A stretch of 64,000 nucleotides of DNA, taken from Torulaspora globosa. Its lineage: Eukaryota > Ascomycota > Saccharomycetes > Saccharomycetales > Saccharomycetaceae. Positions 17,953 through 27,652 of this stretch are shown in pieces. A model generated the notes under the pieces. The model had not been told where the DNA came from, searched no databases, and saw only the letters and a list, made by a program, of their open reading frames with translations. Within the stretch, counting starts at the first letter, position 1, and each line of letters starts with the position of its first letter. The translations under genes were made by a program, and so were the position numbers. The stretch covers positions 1,178,001 to 1,242,000 of the forward strand of contig NC_050728.1 in the NCBI RefSeq assembly GCF_014133895.1. The letters are read 5' to 3'.

Positions 17953-18612
17953 ATGGAGGGCGACAGGCAGCTGGAGTACGCTAGGAACGCGGTCAGACGG
18001 TACCAGGAGCGCGAGGCGCTGGAGGCGGGCGCCGGCGGCGCCGCCGCCAGCCAGCAGAACTCGTCCGGGAACAACAAGAGACACATCGTGAACGTGGACG
18101 ACACGTCGAGGATAAACTACGAGATGATCAAGAACACGCCGGGGAACGTGCCGCCGGCGGCCGGCTCCGAGGAGGCGGCGCAGGACGCGGAGATCAGCGC
18201 GCTCAAGACGAAAATGTACAAGGGACAGCTGTACAGAATGAACGACGAGTATCTGGAGAGGGTGAACGGGCGGTCGGAAGAGCTGTTGCGGGCGGAGCCG
18301 GGCGGCGGACAGGTCGAGGTGCCGTTGGAGGACCAGCACGTGTGGCTGCAGCAGATCCACGAGCAGCTCGCCAGGGAGTACCGCAGCCTGGTCAACGAGG
18401 AGAAGAAGTGGATCGTGCTCAAGGAGCTGCTGCTGGACGCGAACACGGAGCTCGATCTGTACAGCGCGCAGGACCCGACGATGCAGACGATCACGCTCGG
18501 GTCGGTCGCTATACCGAGCAACTCGAACGCCAACGCGCTGATCTTCAACCGCTCCAAGAGGCAGAAGATCAAGAACCGCGGCTACTGCGACGACATTTCG
18601 CCCATCCTGTAG
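17953..18612 (+). CDS. IES3: INO80 complex subunit Ies3
   Basis: 219-aa subunit of the INO80 chromatin remodeller (250 aa in S. cerevisiae). It is charged and predicted mostly helical; blocks DDTSRINYEMIKNTPGN, ALKTKMYKGQLYRMNDEYLERVNGRSEELL and WLQQIHEQLAREYRSLVNEEKKWIVLKELLLDAN in pieces are the conserved parts. The codons are strongly GC-ending, unlike most neighbours. Divergent from FCF2 and followed by FRS2. Identification leans partly on its position as YLR052W. Confidence 0.85.
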   Translation: MEGDRQLEYARNAVRRYQEREALEAGAGGAAASQQNSSGNNKRHIVNVDDTSRINYEMIKNTPGNVPPAAGSEEAAQDAEISALKTKMYKGQLYRMNDEYLERVNGRSEELLRAEPGGGQVEVPLEDQHVWLQQIHEQLAREYRSLVNEEKKWIVLKELLLDANTELDLYSAQDPTMQTITLGSVAIPSNSNANALIFNRSKRQKIKNRGYCDDISPIL

Positions 18613-18647
18613 AGCGATTCGTTGCGACGGGCGCGATCAAGGTCGGC

Positions 18648-18654
18648 CGGGTAA
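18648..18654 (+). promoter_or_regulatory. Reb1-type site upstream of FRS2
   Basis: CGGGTAA, about 107 bp before the FRS2 ATG in the 148-bp gap after IES3. The core matches the Reb1 site; occupancy is inferred. Confidence 0.45.
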
Positions 18655-18760
18655 CGGGCCTCGGCGTGCCGTCGAAGCAGCAGAAAATTTTCCTAGTTAG
18701 AAGAGACTAAGTGGCTCTCTGGTGCGATTCGTCGAAATCAGCTTACGGGGACCAGCAGCG

Positions 18761-20257
18761 ATGTCCAGTTTCCAATTAGAGATTCTACAAAAGCTAAGCG
18801 ATTTGGGCGAGATCAAATCCACACTGCAGACTTTTCCCGGAGTCGATCTGCAGGACGTACTCTCTGCGCTAAATTCGTTGAAAGCGCACGGCAAATTGAA
18901 CTACACCAAGAACGATATCGTGTACCATGAATTGTCCGACGAGGGCCAGGATATCCTGGCCAACGGCTCTCACGAGATGAAATTGCTGCAACTGATCAGC
19001 GAACTGGGCAAATTACAGATTAAGGATGTGAATGCGAAACTGGGCGCCAACGGTAAGGTTGGCCAAGCCCGTGCTTTCAAGAATGGCTGGATCGTGAAGA
19101 ATAAGAACAACGAATTAGAAGTCAGCGATAAAGCGAAGGATAGTGTTCCAGAGGATGAAACTAGGATCCTGTTGGCTAAGATCGTTCAGAGACAAGATTC
19201 GTCGATCGACTCAAAGGTGTTGGCCGATTTGAAAAAAAGGAAACTGATCGTCCCAAAGAAACAGACAGATTTTGTTGTCAGCAAAGGCGAAGATTTCTCA
19301 CTAGAGTTGACAAAGTTGGAGACTGACATCACTTCTGAGATGGTGACCAGCGGCTCTTACAAGGACGTCAAGTTCAAACCTTACAACTTTAACTCACAGG
19401 GTCTGGACGTACAGTCCGGTGCGCTACATCCATTGAGTAAAGTGAGAGAAGAGTTCAGACAGATTTTCTTCTCCATGGGGTTCAGCGAGATGCCTTCGAA
19501 CCAATACGTTGAAACTGCGTTCTGGAACTTCGATACCCTATACGTGCCACAACAACATCCCGCTCGTGATTTGCAGGATACTTTTTACATTAAAGACCCA
19601 CTGACCTCAGATTTGCCACAGGATAAGACTTATATGAATAACATCAAGGCGGTTCACGAGAACGGGAAATTCGATTCCATCGGTTACCGTTACAGCTGGA
19701 AGGAAAAGGAATCTCAAAAACTGGTGTTGAGAACCCACACAACATCCATTTCAGCTGCCATGCTACACAAATTGGCCAAGGATCCAAAACCCATAAGATT
19801 ATTCTCCATCGACCGTGTCTTCCGTAACGAAGCTGTCGATGCCACACATCTGGCCGAATTCCACCAAGTCGAAGGTGTCCTAGCTGACTACAACATCACC
19901 CTTGGTTCTCTGATCAGTTTCATGGAAGAATTCTTCGCAAAGATGGGTGTCACTGGTCTGCGTTTCAAGCCAACTTACAACCCTTACACAGAGCCATCGA
20001 TGGAAATCTTCTCCTGGCACGAAGGTTTACAAAAATGGGTCGAGATCGGTAACTCCGGTATGTTCAGACCAGAAATGTTGGAATCCATGGGTCTGCCAAG
20101 AGGCCTGAGAGTCCTCGGTTGGGGTCTTTCCCTCGAAAGACCAACAATGATCAAATACAAAGTCCAAAACATCAGAGAACTACTAGGACACAAGGTCTCC
20201 TTGGATTTCATCGAAACTAACCCAGCTGCCAGACTGGATGAAGATTTGTACGAATAA
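18761..20257 (+). CDS. FRS2: Phenylalanyl-tRNA synthetase alpha subunit, cytosolic
   Basis: Catalytic subunit of the cytosolic (alpha-beta)2 PheRS, 498 aa (503 in S. cerevisiae). The N-terminal winged-helix region binds tRNA; the class II catalytic core is C-terminal, with motif 2 in FSIDRVFRNEAVDATHLAEFHQVEG in pieces RVFRNEAVDATHLAEFHQ, and motif 3 in LPRGLRVLGWGLSLERPTMI (GLSLERP). The ATG at 18761 is the family start; earlier codons in frame lack ATG. It matches YFL022C. The beta-subunit gene FRS1 is in this same window. Confidence 0.96.
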   Translation: MSSFQLEILQKLSDLGEIKSTLQTFPGVDLQDVLSALNSLKAHGKLNYTKNDIVYHELSDEGQDILANGSHEMKLLQLISELGKLQIKDVNAKLGANGKVGQARAFKNGWIVKNKNNELEVSDKAKDSVPEDETRILLAKIVQRQDSSIDSKVLADLKKRKLIVPKKQTDFVVSKGEDFSLELTKLETDITSEMVTSGSYKDVKFKPYNFNSQGLDVQSGALHPLSKVREEFRQIFFSMGFSEMPSNQYVETAFWNFDTLYVPQQHPARDLQDTFYIKDPLTSDLPQDKTYMNNIKAVHENGKFDSIGYRYSWKEKESQKLVLRTHTTSISAAMLHKLAKDPKPIRLFSIDRVFRNEAVDATHLAEFHQVEGVLADYNITLGSLISFMEEFFAKMGVTGLRFKPTYNPYTEPSMEIFSWHEGLQKWVEIGNSGMFRPEMLESMGLPRGLRVLGWGLSLERPTMIKYKVQNIRELLGHKVSLDFIETNPAARLDEDLYE

Positions 20258-20319
20258 AAGAAAGCTTGTGTATTAATTAAGATCCCTAAACTAGGCCAAG
20301 AAGAAATAGAATGATACAA

Positions 20320-20850
20320 TTATGGTCTGCTTGTCCTCGATGAACCAGCACCGGATCGTTTGTTTGCCTTGCGTTCGCCATGCATTTGATTCAAGGTCAG
20401 AATCGGACCGCTAGATTGGCTCTTCAATAAGTTGGGACCCTTCGCTTTCCTCCTTTTCGAAACTAAATCCATGATCTGTCTCGACGGACAATAAAAGGGG
20501 TTGGACTTCCTCCTGGACAACACGGGCATTCCGGATACCGTTCTAGTCGCTTTCCCATCGGGTACTGAAGATTGTGACTTTTCACACGAGTCCCTATTGC
20601 CATCCTGCGGTTTATTTTGCTGATATTGGTTCAGCTCGCAGTCGCAGCTCGGTTTTCCGGGGTTCAACCCGACGTTACCAAACGCTGCAAGTCCAGCTCC
20701 AAATATCTCGTTAATAATCCTCACTCGCTCATCTTCCTCCAAGACCTCACCCTCTGCAATCGGCGTCGCCAAAGATCTAGAAAAGATCTCGCTGTCCCTG
20801 TCATCCGTAAAGAAAACTACAGGATCGTCGACGCTATCTACAAAATCCAT
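20320..20850 (-). CDS. Unrecognised protein at the YLR053C position
   Basis: 176-aa reading frame with an ATG at 20850, convergent with FRS2 (62 bp between stops) and on the same strand as OSW2, exactly where S. cerevisiae has the 108-aa YLR053C (NRS1). The N-terminal half is acidic and contains DDPVVFFTDDRDSEIF and DERVRIINEIFGAGLAAFGN; the C-terminal half is basic, with SRRKSNPFYCPSRQIMDL and SKRRKAKGPNLLKSQSSGP. No domain is recognised. The biased composition and intact frame suggest a real gene. I cannot say whether it is homologous to Nrs1 or only in the same place. Confidence 0.6.
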   Translation of the reverse strand: MDFVDSVDDPVVFFTDDRDSEIFSRSLATPIAEGEVLEEDERVRIINEIFGAGLAAFGNVGLNPGKPSCDCELNQYQQNKPQDGNRDSCEKSQSSVPDGKATRTVSGMPVLSRRKSNPFYCPSRQIMDLVSKRRKAKGPNLLKSQSSGPILTLNQMHGERKANKRSGAGSSRTSRP

Positions 20851-21138
20851 CTGCAGATTTCAATCCCGTCTACTTACTCAAATGCTTTGAACTAACAGAT
20901 ATTGCCAATTGAAGTTGGCCTATCTTAAAGGCGAAAAGTTTCCTAAGGAAGCTGTCACTTAGAATTAACGCGGAGTCTACAGCGCGTCCTTCAGTCTATC
21001 TCTAAATAAGCTGCGAAAGAGGTTGATGAAATAAAAATGAGGCTTCCGCTGAGAAGCCTGATTTACCGTACAGCTACTTGAAGGATCTTGTCTTATGCAT
21101 AAACAATGCACCCCAACGAAGATCACTTTTCGTGAGGA

Positions 21139-23428
21139 TTACCGTTGAAGCCCCACGGGGTTGTCAATCGGGGTTCCTTTGCTGGTGATCCTGCGATCGT
21201 TCTTAGACTTGTTCTTGCTGAGATCGGAGTTTCTATTGAACAGGGTGAGTATTTGTTCTTTGTCCTTCTCGATTGACGTATATAGATCCAAGTCGCCGTA
21301 TCTGCTGGTGGTGAAGCGGATAATGTCACTATTGTTCTCCCCGCAGAGGATTTCCATGTGGTTCAAGAGATCGCTGTAGGGCCCCAACCGCGGGTTGGAA
21401 ATTGTGCCATTCATGATGTTGTAGCGTCTCTGTAGGTGCCACAATTGTTTCTCTAGCTGAACGAATTGCCTGCCTCTATCGCTGTATGCCTTCTGATCTG
21501 CCGCACCATCGTCGGTCTGCAGCAGTTGTCCGTAGAGATCTTGGTACTCGCTTGCTAGTCGCCTGTCAGAGCGAAGTTGCATTTCTAGACTTGAAGTCGG
21601 GTGTGGTCCATGGGGCTGTCCGAAGCTGGACTTGTTAGTCTTTATCAAGGCCTTCGACCTGGACGTCGGAGTAGTTGTTGAGTACTTTTTAGTAAAATGT
21701 GGGAGTGCAATAGCACTCATGTCATCCAATGCACTCTGAGAGGCAGCTCGATTGAGCTGTTTGTATGCCTTTGCGCCATCGTGATCAGGTTCGTTACTAC
21801 CTGCGGAATGAGAAATTCCAGACCTTCTGGAAGCTTGCAAAGGATCGAAATTTCTGCAGTGACAGTGTAGTTTTCTCCCTTCATTGCATGAGTCCCCTTC
21901 ACAGCCACAGTCACTGCCACTGAACTCTGCCTCGCCGTGGTCGTTCGACGCAATGCAGTCGCAGCTTCTTGAAGTGGCAACATTTGAAGTCTGGTCAAAT
22001 TGCTGGCCAGAGATCGGGGGCATCGTGTAATCTGCACCCGCTGGCGATGATATGGAAAAGATACCGCGACTGTAATGAGATTTCGAAGTGGTTACCTTAA
22101 AACCCACTTTACCATCCTTCATATTACTCTTACCCTTGCATCTGCATTCTTTGGTTGCTGAATGACCAGCAGTATCCTCTGCTGGTTGGGCTAGTTGTGA
22201 TATACCTTGCTCCAATCTGCCACCGTTAATTGACAGGCCACTCAATGACAACAACCTGGAATAAAAACCGTACAGAAAATTCAAGTTGGAGCAAGAAACG
22301 CTATATTCCTCAGCCAGTAATATCGGTTGATAGAGTAGTATCTGAGCAGGATATTCGAAGCGATGATAGAAGCAATATAGTTCGAACGGCAAAAAAAGAT
22401 ATTCTGGGTACTCATTTGCTGTGGTACTAATAAGCTCGTTGCGCTTTCTCTTACAATGGTCAATTATCTTAGCAAAGTCTATCTCAACTTCGTCACTTTC
22501 ACTCTTTCTCTTTAAGAATTCATCGACTTTGGAGTTGCATTGTGCCGAGCAGATCTCAAGCAGTTCATGAACTAAGCCTCTAAAGATTATCTCTGTCGAT
22601 TTATTCTCCAACATCTTTTCGTAGTCAAATTGCTCGTAAATGATAGAAAGGATGTTCAGCGAGATTTTGGGAATGATAAGCTGCCATAACTTTAATGCCA
22701 TCTTCCTCGTGTCCTTGAGCTGTTCAACTCTTATCCATTGTGTCGCTTCCAATTGATGAACCATGCGAGCGATACTCGAGTTATCTCCAAAATTCAACTC
22801 CTCTTGAACTTTCTCAATATTGTTATAATATATCGACTCCTTCGCGCAGCTGGCTGCAGAATATGAGTTCCCAACGTATATCTCGCAGTTATCGTCATTG
22901 ACCAGAGCATAAGAGCCGAGAGATAATTGCCGGCACTCAACGTCACAAGCCACTGACAAAACGCACCTACAACGGCCGCCCATAGCGTCGATGGCTATCT
23001 TCTCCAGCTCACAACCAAAATCAGCGCTTATAAGAACGATAGTCCTGCCATCAACAAATTTGGACAGCAATTTACAATTTTCTTGTAGCTTCTCAATAGA
23101 TATTGCAGAAACAAGCATAATATCAAGTGGGTACTTGCAAGCTCGATTCTCATCCAGCAGCTTTGGTGTCAGCTCTTTCACATTCTTTGCGAATATATTG
23201 GGAGTGTAAAAGTTGGCGCCCAGTCTAGATGACTTCCAAGCAACCAATCCATCGCTTGACACATAGTTCGAAATTAAAATAATGAATGAGCCCCCAAGAC
23301 TTAGTCTCCAGCCTATAAGCTGAGCTGCAGGTGTTTCGCCAACTGTGGAAAGGTTAGCAAATGGAGTGGAAGGTCCAAAATAAAGAAATAAACATACCGA
23401 TAAGGCAACGTAGCTGCTCGTTTCCCAT
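21139..23428 (-). CDS. OSW2: Osw2-like protein with ApbA/PanE-type Rossmann domain, two exons
   Basis: Predicted as two exons: 23398-23428 (31 nt, starting ATG) and 21139-23342, giving 744 aa, close to the 724 aa of S. cerevisiae Osw2, a factor for outer spore-wall assembly. The long frame alone starts only at a GTG (23262). Joining the exons creates MGNEQLRCLIVGETPAAQLI, a typical N-terminal beta-strand/loop/helix of a ketopantoate-reductase-like NAD(P) fold, then LSLGGSFIILIS. The helical domain follows, and a cysteine-rich segment (CRC, CDC, CGCEGDSC, CHC) lies near residues 410-480. The C-terminus has a helical YQDLYGQLLQTDD region. It matches YLR054C in order and strand. Confidence 0.82.
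23343..23397 (-). other. OSW2: Spliceosomal intron of OSW2, 55 nt
   Basis: On the minus strand the sequence starts with the canonical GTATGT, has a branch site TTGCTAAC (one change from TACTAAC) about 15 nt from the end, a pyrimidine stretch, and ends CACAG. Its length is not a multiple of three, so retention would shift the frame. Removal joins ATC-G to TT-GGC and restores the Rossmann N-terminus. Confidence 0.82.
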
Positions 23429-23554
23429 AGAATTTTTGAGAACCGAAAGGGTCCTACTATTGTGCCAGGTTATTCGCTTACGATATAAGTTATGCTTGAA
23501 CCTGATTTTATATCGATAGTTTTTTATTTACTGACGCGCCAGCAGATCAAGCGA

Positions 23555-23563
23555 GACACAAAA
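23555..23563 (+). promoter_or_regulatory. Ndt80-type middle sporulation element upstream of OSW2
   Basis: GACACAAAA fits the GNCRCAAAW consensus and lies about 127 bp before the OSW2 ATG, in a 187-bp gap. Middle-sporulation control would suit a spore-wall gene. One short motif is weak evidence. Confidence 0.4.
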
Positions 23564-23615
23564 AACTAGGAACAGCAAGCAATAAACTCATTCAAAAATC
23601 AGTCTGCACGGATCT

Positions 23616-24731
23616 CTATCTCTCAGTAGGAGGCATGGCCGACAGTGCAAATGGGACGCCGTTGTAATACCAACTTAGACCCTTGTTGCGTTCTTTTGCG
23701 TAAGTTTCGAGAATTGAGAAACATTCTTGCAGCGGTACTCCGTCTCGCAGACCATCTTCGATCGCCTTCCAAATCTTCTTTCTGCGATTAATTTGTCGGG
23801 AAAAATTCTTATCATTATTTCGCCACGATGATCCAAGAATTTGTTCTAATTGCCGTATCGACGTTTTCCTCTTTGTAACTAGCTCAATGTTTGATACACT
23901 GTTTAAAATACCCTGTTGGCGCGTGAAGCTCAGGATATCTGTTACGGGCCACTCAGAGGGGACCTTAGTATATTCGTCCCATAATTGCGCGATAGTCGCC
24001 GGCGATTTTAGTAGGATCACACCAAAATTGGGCAGCGTCGCACAGGGGTCGTCTCTTAGTAAATTGCTCAGCCTGGCAGAAGCATCTGCAGTTGCAGAAG
24101 AAATGGAGACAGCCTTAGTATCAGTTTCTCGCGGCCCGTTAATATCACCCGAAATCAATGACTGTAGCATATTCTCGTAGTTCACCAAAGACAACAAATC
24201 TGAGATTTCTCTCGCCAAAGATATATGCTGCTCTGTGTTACGATAGGGTATTGTCGAGCACGTTGTCTGATCAATTTTCTTGATCAGTAACTCCAACGCA
24301 TGCTTGCAAAGATCTATCTTAGTAGCCATTTGTTCAATGTAATCATCTCCACTATACGTAATATTCTCGCACTCTGGCCGAAAATCTTCACCGGCGACCT
24401 CCTGTGGAGCATCATCTTCAAGCTTTGCATAGTGAATTGTATCCTTATGAGCCTCATCTCTTTCCCCAGAAACTTCCGCCCTCTGTTCAGTTGCGTTAAA
24501 GGCGTATCTTTCGTCGAAATCAAAGTACTCTACTTGAGGTCTGATTTGAAAAGATGATGTATAATGAAAGGACTTATTATCCAGGTACTTTGTATCATTC
24601 GATGGCGGGACAGCATCACTCTCGTAAAACGACTTCCACAATTCATCGTCAAAGCTAGCGGCATGCGCCAATGGTACTGAGTCCAATCCATTTGGGACAT
24701 ATCGAGGCGAACCATCGGAGTCTATGTGCAT
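23616..24731 (-). CDS. Gcr1/Msn1/Hot1-type DNA-binding protein
   Basis: 371-aa protein whose C-terminal third resembles the GCR1_C DNA-binding domain of Gcr1, Msn1 and Hot1. TIAQLWDEYTKVPSEWPV (about residues 245-262) is the opening of the domain; SIRQLEQILGSSWRNND, FSRQINRRKKIWKAIEDGL and CFSILETYAKERNKGLSWYY are its core. About 28 residues (TDILSFTRQQGILNSVSNIE and after) are inserted between WP and SIRQLE relative to the usual arrangement; no splice signals flank them. The N-terminal two thirds are acidic and unrecognised, with a possible helix at DDYIEQMATKIDLCKHALELL. Neither S. cerevisiae block has a counterpart at this site. Confidence 0.72.
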   Translation of the reverse strand: MHIDSDGSPRYVPNGLDSVPLAHAASFDDELWKSFYESDAVPPSNDTKYLDNKSFHYTSSFQIRPQVEYFDFDERYAFNATEQRAEVSGERDEAHKDTIHYAKLEDDAPQEVAGEDFRPECENITYSGDDYIEQMATKIDLCKHALELLIKKIDQTTCSTIPYRNTEQHISLAREISDLLSLVNYENMLQSLISGDINGPRETDTKAVSISSATADASARLSNLLRDDPCATLPNFGVILLKSPATIAQLWDEYTKVPSEWPVTDILSFTRQQGILNSVSNIELVTKRKTSIRQLEQILGSSWRNNDKNFSRQINRRKKIWKAIEDGLRDGVPLQECFSILETYAKERNKGLSWYYNGVPFALSAMPPTER

Positions 24732-25135
24732 CTTGTTGCTCGGTTATCTTCTGTTCAGATTTCTAACTTCCTGAAGTTAAGTTTCAGTGTATTGACAAGA
24801 ACCTTTCTTCTGGGATAGACTGGCTCTGTAAATGGTTCTTGAGAAATGCCGAAAGGATCCTCGTTTTGAACAGCCTAAGTGGTTGATGCTCAAGAAATCT
24901 ATGGTGATTATGATCGTTTTATCGATTCCGCTTCCTCCATGGCAACAGAATCACCTTCGAAAAATGACAAGATCTCATGTGCAATTGCAATGCTGTAATG
25001 ATTGTGCAGTTAAAGTGTGGCAGCAGTCCGAATAGATTTTGACAAAATGCGCGATGAGCTAAATAAACCGAAGACATTGAGAGTCAATGCCAAGACCAAA
25101 TGATAGTAATATCACGTGGCAACTCGAGAAATGAT
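24732..25135. other. Intergenic region with no recognised element
   Basis: About 400 bp between the start of the Hot1-like gene and the stop of BUD27, both on the minus strand. One 67-codon frame on the plus strand has no family features. It presumably holds the Hot1-like gene's promoter and the BUD27 3' end. Confidence 0.5.
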
Positions 25136-27652
25136 TCACTTACCTATCTGGAGTCGCTGACTTTTAAAGCGACTGAGCCTAATTGGTCTACCATCCTGGT
25201 CGATGGGCTCAATTTGCTTACTCTCATCATCTTGATCTCTTTTCACGCCATTGATAATATCGCTAGCGGCGCTGATAACCTCACGGAGGCGGCTGTATTC
25301 AATTGCGATAGATTCGTTCAGTCTAGCAGGCTCCAATGCCAGATCGTCACTGGAACTCACTTCGTTGTAGCTCTCAGGAAAGTCATTCTCTTTGATTTCG
25401 GTCAGCAATGGCCCGTCTTCGTCAGTTGTCTGCTGATTGCCGTCGAATTCTTGCATGGGATTAGCAATCTTGAAAGCCTCGATATCGCTCTTCAATGCCT
25501 CCACTTGCTCATTGTAATGCTTGAAATCATCAATCTTCTCTAATAAGGTACCGGGATCCTCGTCGAGATCATTGTCATAGATCCCTAGTGAGTATGCCTT
25601 AGCCATGTCATCCAGGTTGTCGCCCAGGGCGTTGAAATCAACTTTTGGCAAGCTTATGGTATTTGATGTGCTACGACCTCCATTCATAACTTCAGCTGGA
25701 AAGGTTTCGGCGACGCTCTCGGATTTGATTTCAGAAAGATGCTCATCAGAATCCGAAGTGCCAGATAAGTCTTCTGACGAGTCTGGAAACTCGTAAGTCA
25801 TGTTTTGGGATGGCCTTTTGGGTCTAGCCGATCTGTGCAACGATCTCATAGTCTTCGAGAAAGGTGAAGCTTTGTCCTTATGAGCTAGCACGTCACCAAA
25901 CGTTTCCAAGGTGCCATGTCTGATGGCACAGTTGTATTCGCTCACATCTGTAGAATGAATATCTGCTGCTAGGTTTTCAATGTCTTTTTCAACTATCAAA
26001 TCCGCGTTGGTAACTCCATCGGTCTCTTTTTCGACTATTAGCTCCTGAATGGCTGGTTGGTTCACCTCTGCTTCATCTCTGGAGTCCGTCGTTGTAAACT
26101 CATCAGGCTCATTTTCGATTATCAAGTCAACTACAGCAGAGTGATCCATATCTCGCTCCATAATCCTGCTACTGTCTGTGGGCAGAAAAATCTCCTCCCT
26201 TTTGCTCGCAAGATCCATGGGAGCTCGTGCATTCCTGTCTATCGATCTATTGGTTTCGTAACGTGAGGTTGAATCAGATGACGATATTCTTGATTTTGTT
26301 TCACATTCGTTACTTCGACATTTTATTTCTTGCTTGAATCTCGATATTTTTATCTTCTTTTTGTTTGAACTATCTATATTGGGGTCTTTTTCGAGCGTTT
26401 CCTGCACTATGTCTGATTTGTATTTGTCATGAATCTCATCGGGACCGCGAGCACCGATTAACTGGGCAAATAGGTCACTGTCAAACTCATTATCAACTTC
26501 TTCGTCATTATCGTGTTCCAACTGTTGCATGAAACTAGATGACAAGTTGTGTCTATTTCTCCGATTGTCTTGTTTCAGATTTTCTACCTCATGAATATCC
26601 AGCTTGGAAGCGAACCCAACGCTCTTTTTGGGTTTCTTCTTGCCACCAGAACTGGGCTTCAAAATTGATTTCACTGGCGCTTCAGGTTGTTCGGTTAACT
26701 TTTGTTCAATTTTTTTTTCCCGGAGTTTCTTTAGCTGATCCATAAAGGCACTATGGGCCTCCATAGTGGGTGCGATCATATAGTGGTTCTCATCGTCATC
26801 ATCTTCGTCGGCACTTTCTTCAGTTGAATCGTTTTCAACTTGATCTTCGCCTTGAGTCTCACCTTCTTCCGTAAGATGTTCTACCAAATATTTACTATCG
26901 AATGATTCAAAATCGTACTGAACCTCAGAGGAATCGATCTCCTCTTCCAGTTCATCTTGCTCGTCTAATTGTCGTACCAGATCGGCGAAAGTGTACATAT
27001 TCTCCGTACTAAAGGCACCATTAATAGACGCTGTCTCGTGTTTTTGCGGTTCCTCTTCTTGCTGGGACTTCTGTTCGGCCAATCTGCCTTTGATGTTCCG
27101 CTCAAAATCGCTCATCCCAGTGGCCTCATCGTTGTCCTTAAACTGCTTCTCTTGATCTAAAGAGGCCACAGCTGGTGTTACACTGCTACTGATAATGTTC
27201 CCATCTTCGTCCAATTCCTCTCTGATCTCCATGGGAGGCAATTCTCCACCGCTCTCGTCGCCTGCGTCTTCAAATTGTATGGGAGCCTGCTCGGACTGCA
27301 GAAGCATTCCAAAACTCCGTATAGCTTTCTCACCATCTTTAATCTTGGAGTCAAACTGCTCGATTGCTTGCTCAATGAGCTTGCGTTTTTCATCAGCGTA
27401 AGCCAATAGCTCATCTTGAGATTTTTCCACATAATAGTCATAACCAACATTCACAAACATCCTCTCCGGCGACATAATGACATCATCAAACACCTGCATG
27501 ATCCCGTCTTTAGATTGACCCGCGTCATCGTCGTCATATTGCAAAATTCGCTGTCTTATGTTGATATAACGATCACGCTGCTGCTGCAGGAACCTCTTCT
27601 TCTCCTGTAAGTTTTTGAGCGTCTGCTCCACAGACTTGGCTAAGGAATCCAT
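25136..27652 (-). CDS. BUD27: Unconventional prefoldin Bud27 (URI)
   Basis: 838-aa URI-family protein (796 in S. cerevisiae) that acts in cytoplasmic assembly of RNA polymerases I, II and III and in TOR-linked translation control. The N-terminal 125 residues form the prefoldin alpha coiled-coil pair, LAKSVEQTLKNLQEKKRFLQ and DELLAYADEKRKLIEQAIEQF, with the conserved MFVNVGYDYYVEKS between. The rest is long, acidic and low complexity, with SILKPSSGGKKKPKKSVGFA (a PP1-binding-like KSVGF) in the middle. The C-terminus has the conserved GRPIRLSRFKSQRL. It matches YFL023W and is divergent from EPL1. Confidence 0.93.
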   Translation of the reverse strand: MDSLAKSVEQTLKNLQEKKRFLQQQRDRYINIRQRILQYDDDDAGQSKDGIMQVFDDVIMSPERMFVNVGYDYYVEKSQDELLAYADEKRKLIEQAIEQFDSKIKDGEKAIRSFGMLLQSEQAPIQFEDAGDESGGELPPMEIREELDEDGNIISSSVTPAVASLDQEKQFKDNDEATGMSDFERNIKGRLAEQKSQQEEEPQKHETASINGAFSTENMYTFADLVRQLDEQDELEEEIDSSEVQYDFESFDSKYLVEHLTEEGETQGEDQVENDSTEESADEDDDDENHYMIAPTMEAHSAFMDQLKKLREKKIEQKLTEQPEAPVKSILKPSSGGKKKPKKSVGFASKLDIHEVENLKQDNRRNRHNLSSSFMQQLEHDNDEEVDNEFDSDLFAQLIGARGPDEIHDKYKSDIVQETLEKDPNIDSSNKKKIKISRFKQEIKCRSNECETKSRISSSDSTSRYETNRSIDRNARAPMDLASKREEIFLPTDSSRIMERDMDHSAVVDLIIENEPDEFTTTDSRDEAEVNQPAIQELIVEKETDGVTNADLIVEKDIENLAADIHSTDVSEYNCAIRHGTLETFGDVLAHKDKASPFSKTMRSLHRSARPKRPSQNMTYEFPDSSEDLSGTSDSDEHLSEIKSESVAETFPAEVMNGGRSTSNTISLPKVDFNALGDNLDDMAKAYSLGIYDNDLDEDPGTLLEKIDDFKHYNEQVEALKSDIEAFKIANPMQEFDGNQQTTDEDGPLLTEIKENDFPESYNEVSSSDDLALEPARLNESIAIEYSRLREVISAASDIINGVKRDQDDESKQIEPIDQDGRPIRLSRFKSQRLQIGK

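Noticed and set aside
23840..23945. Possible in-frame intron inside the Hot1-like DNA-binding domain
   Set aside because: The inserted stretch has no TACTAAC-type branch site and no GTATGT donor, so I treat it as a protein insertion.
24832..25035. 67-codon plus-strand frame between the Hot1-like gene and BUD27
   Set aside because: Too short and without family features; the region is best read as a promoter.
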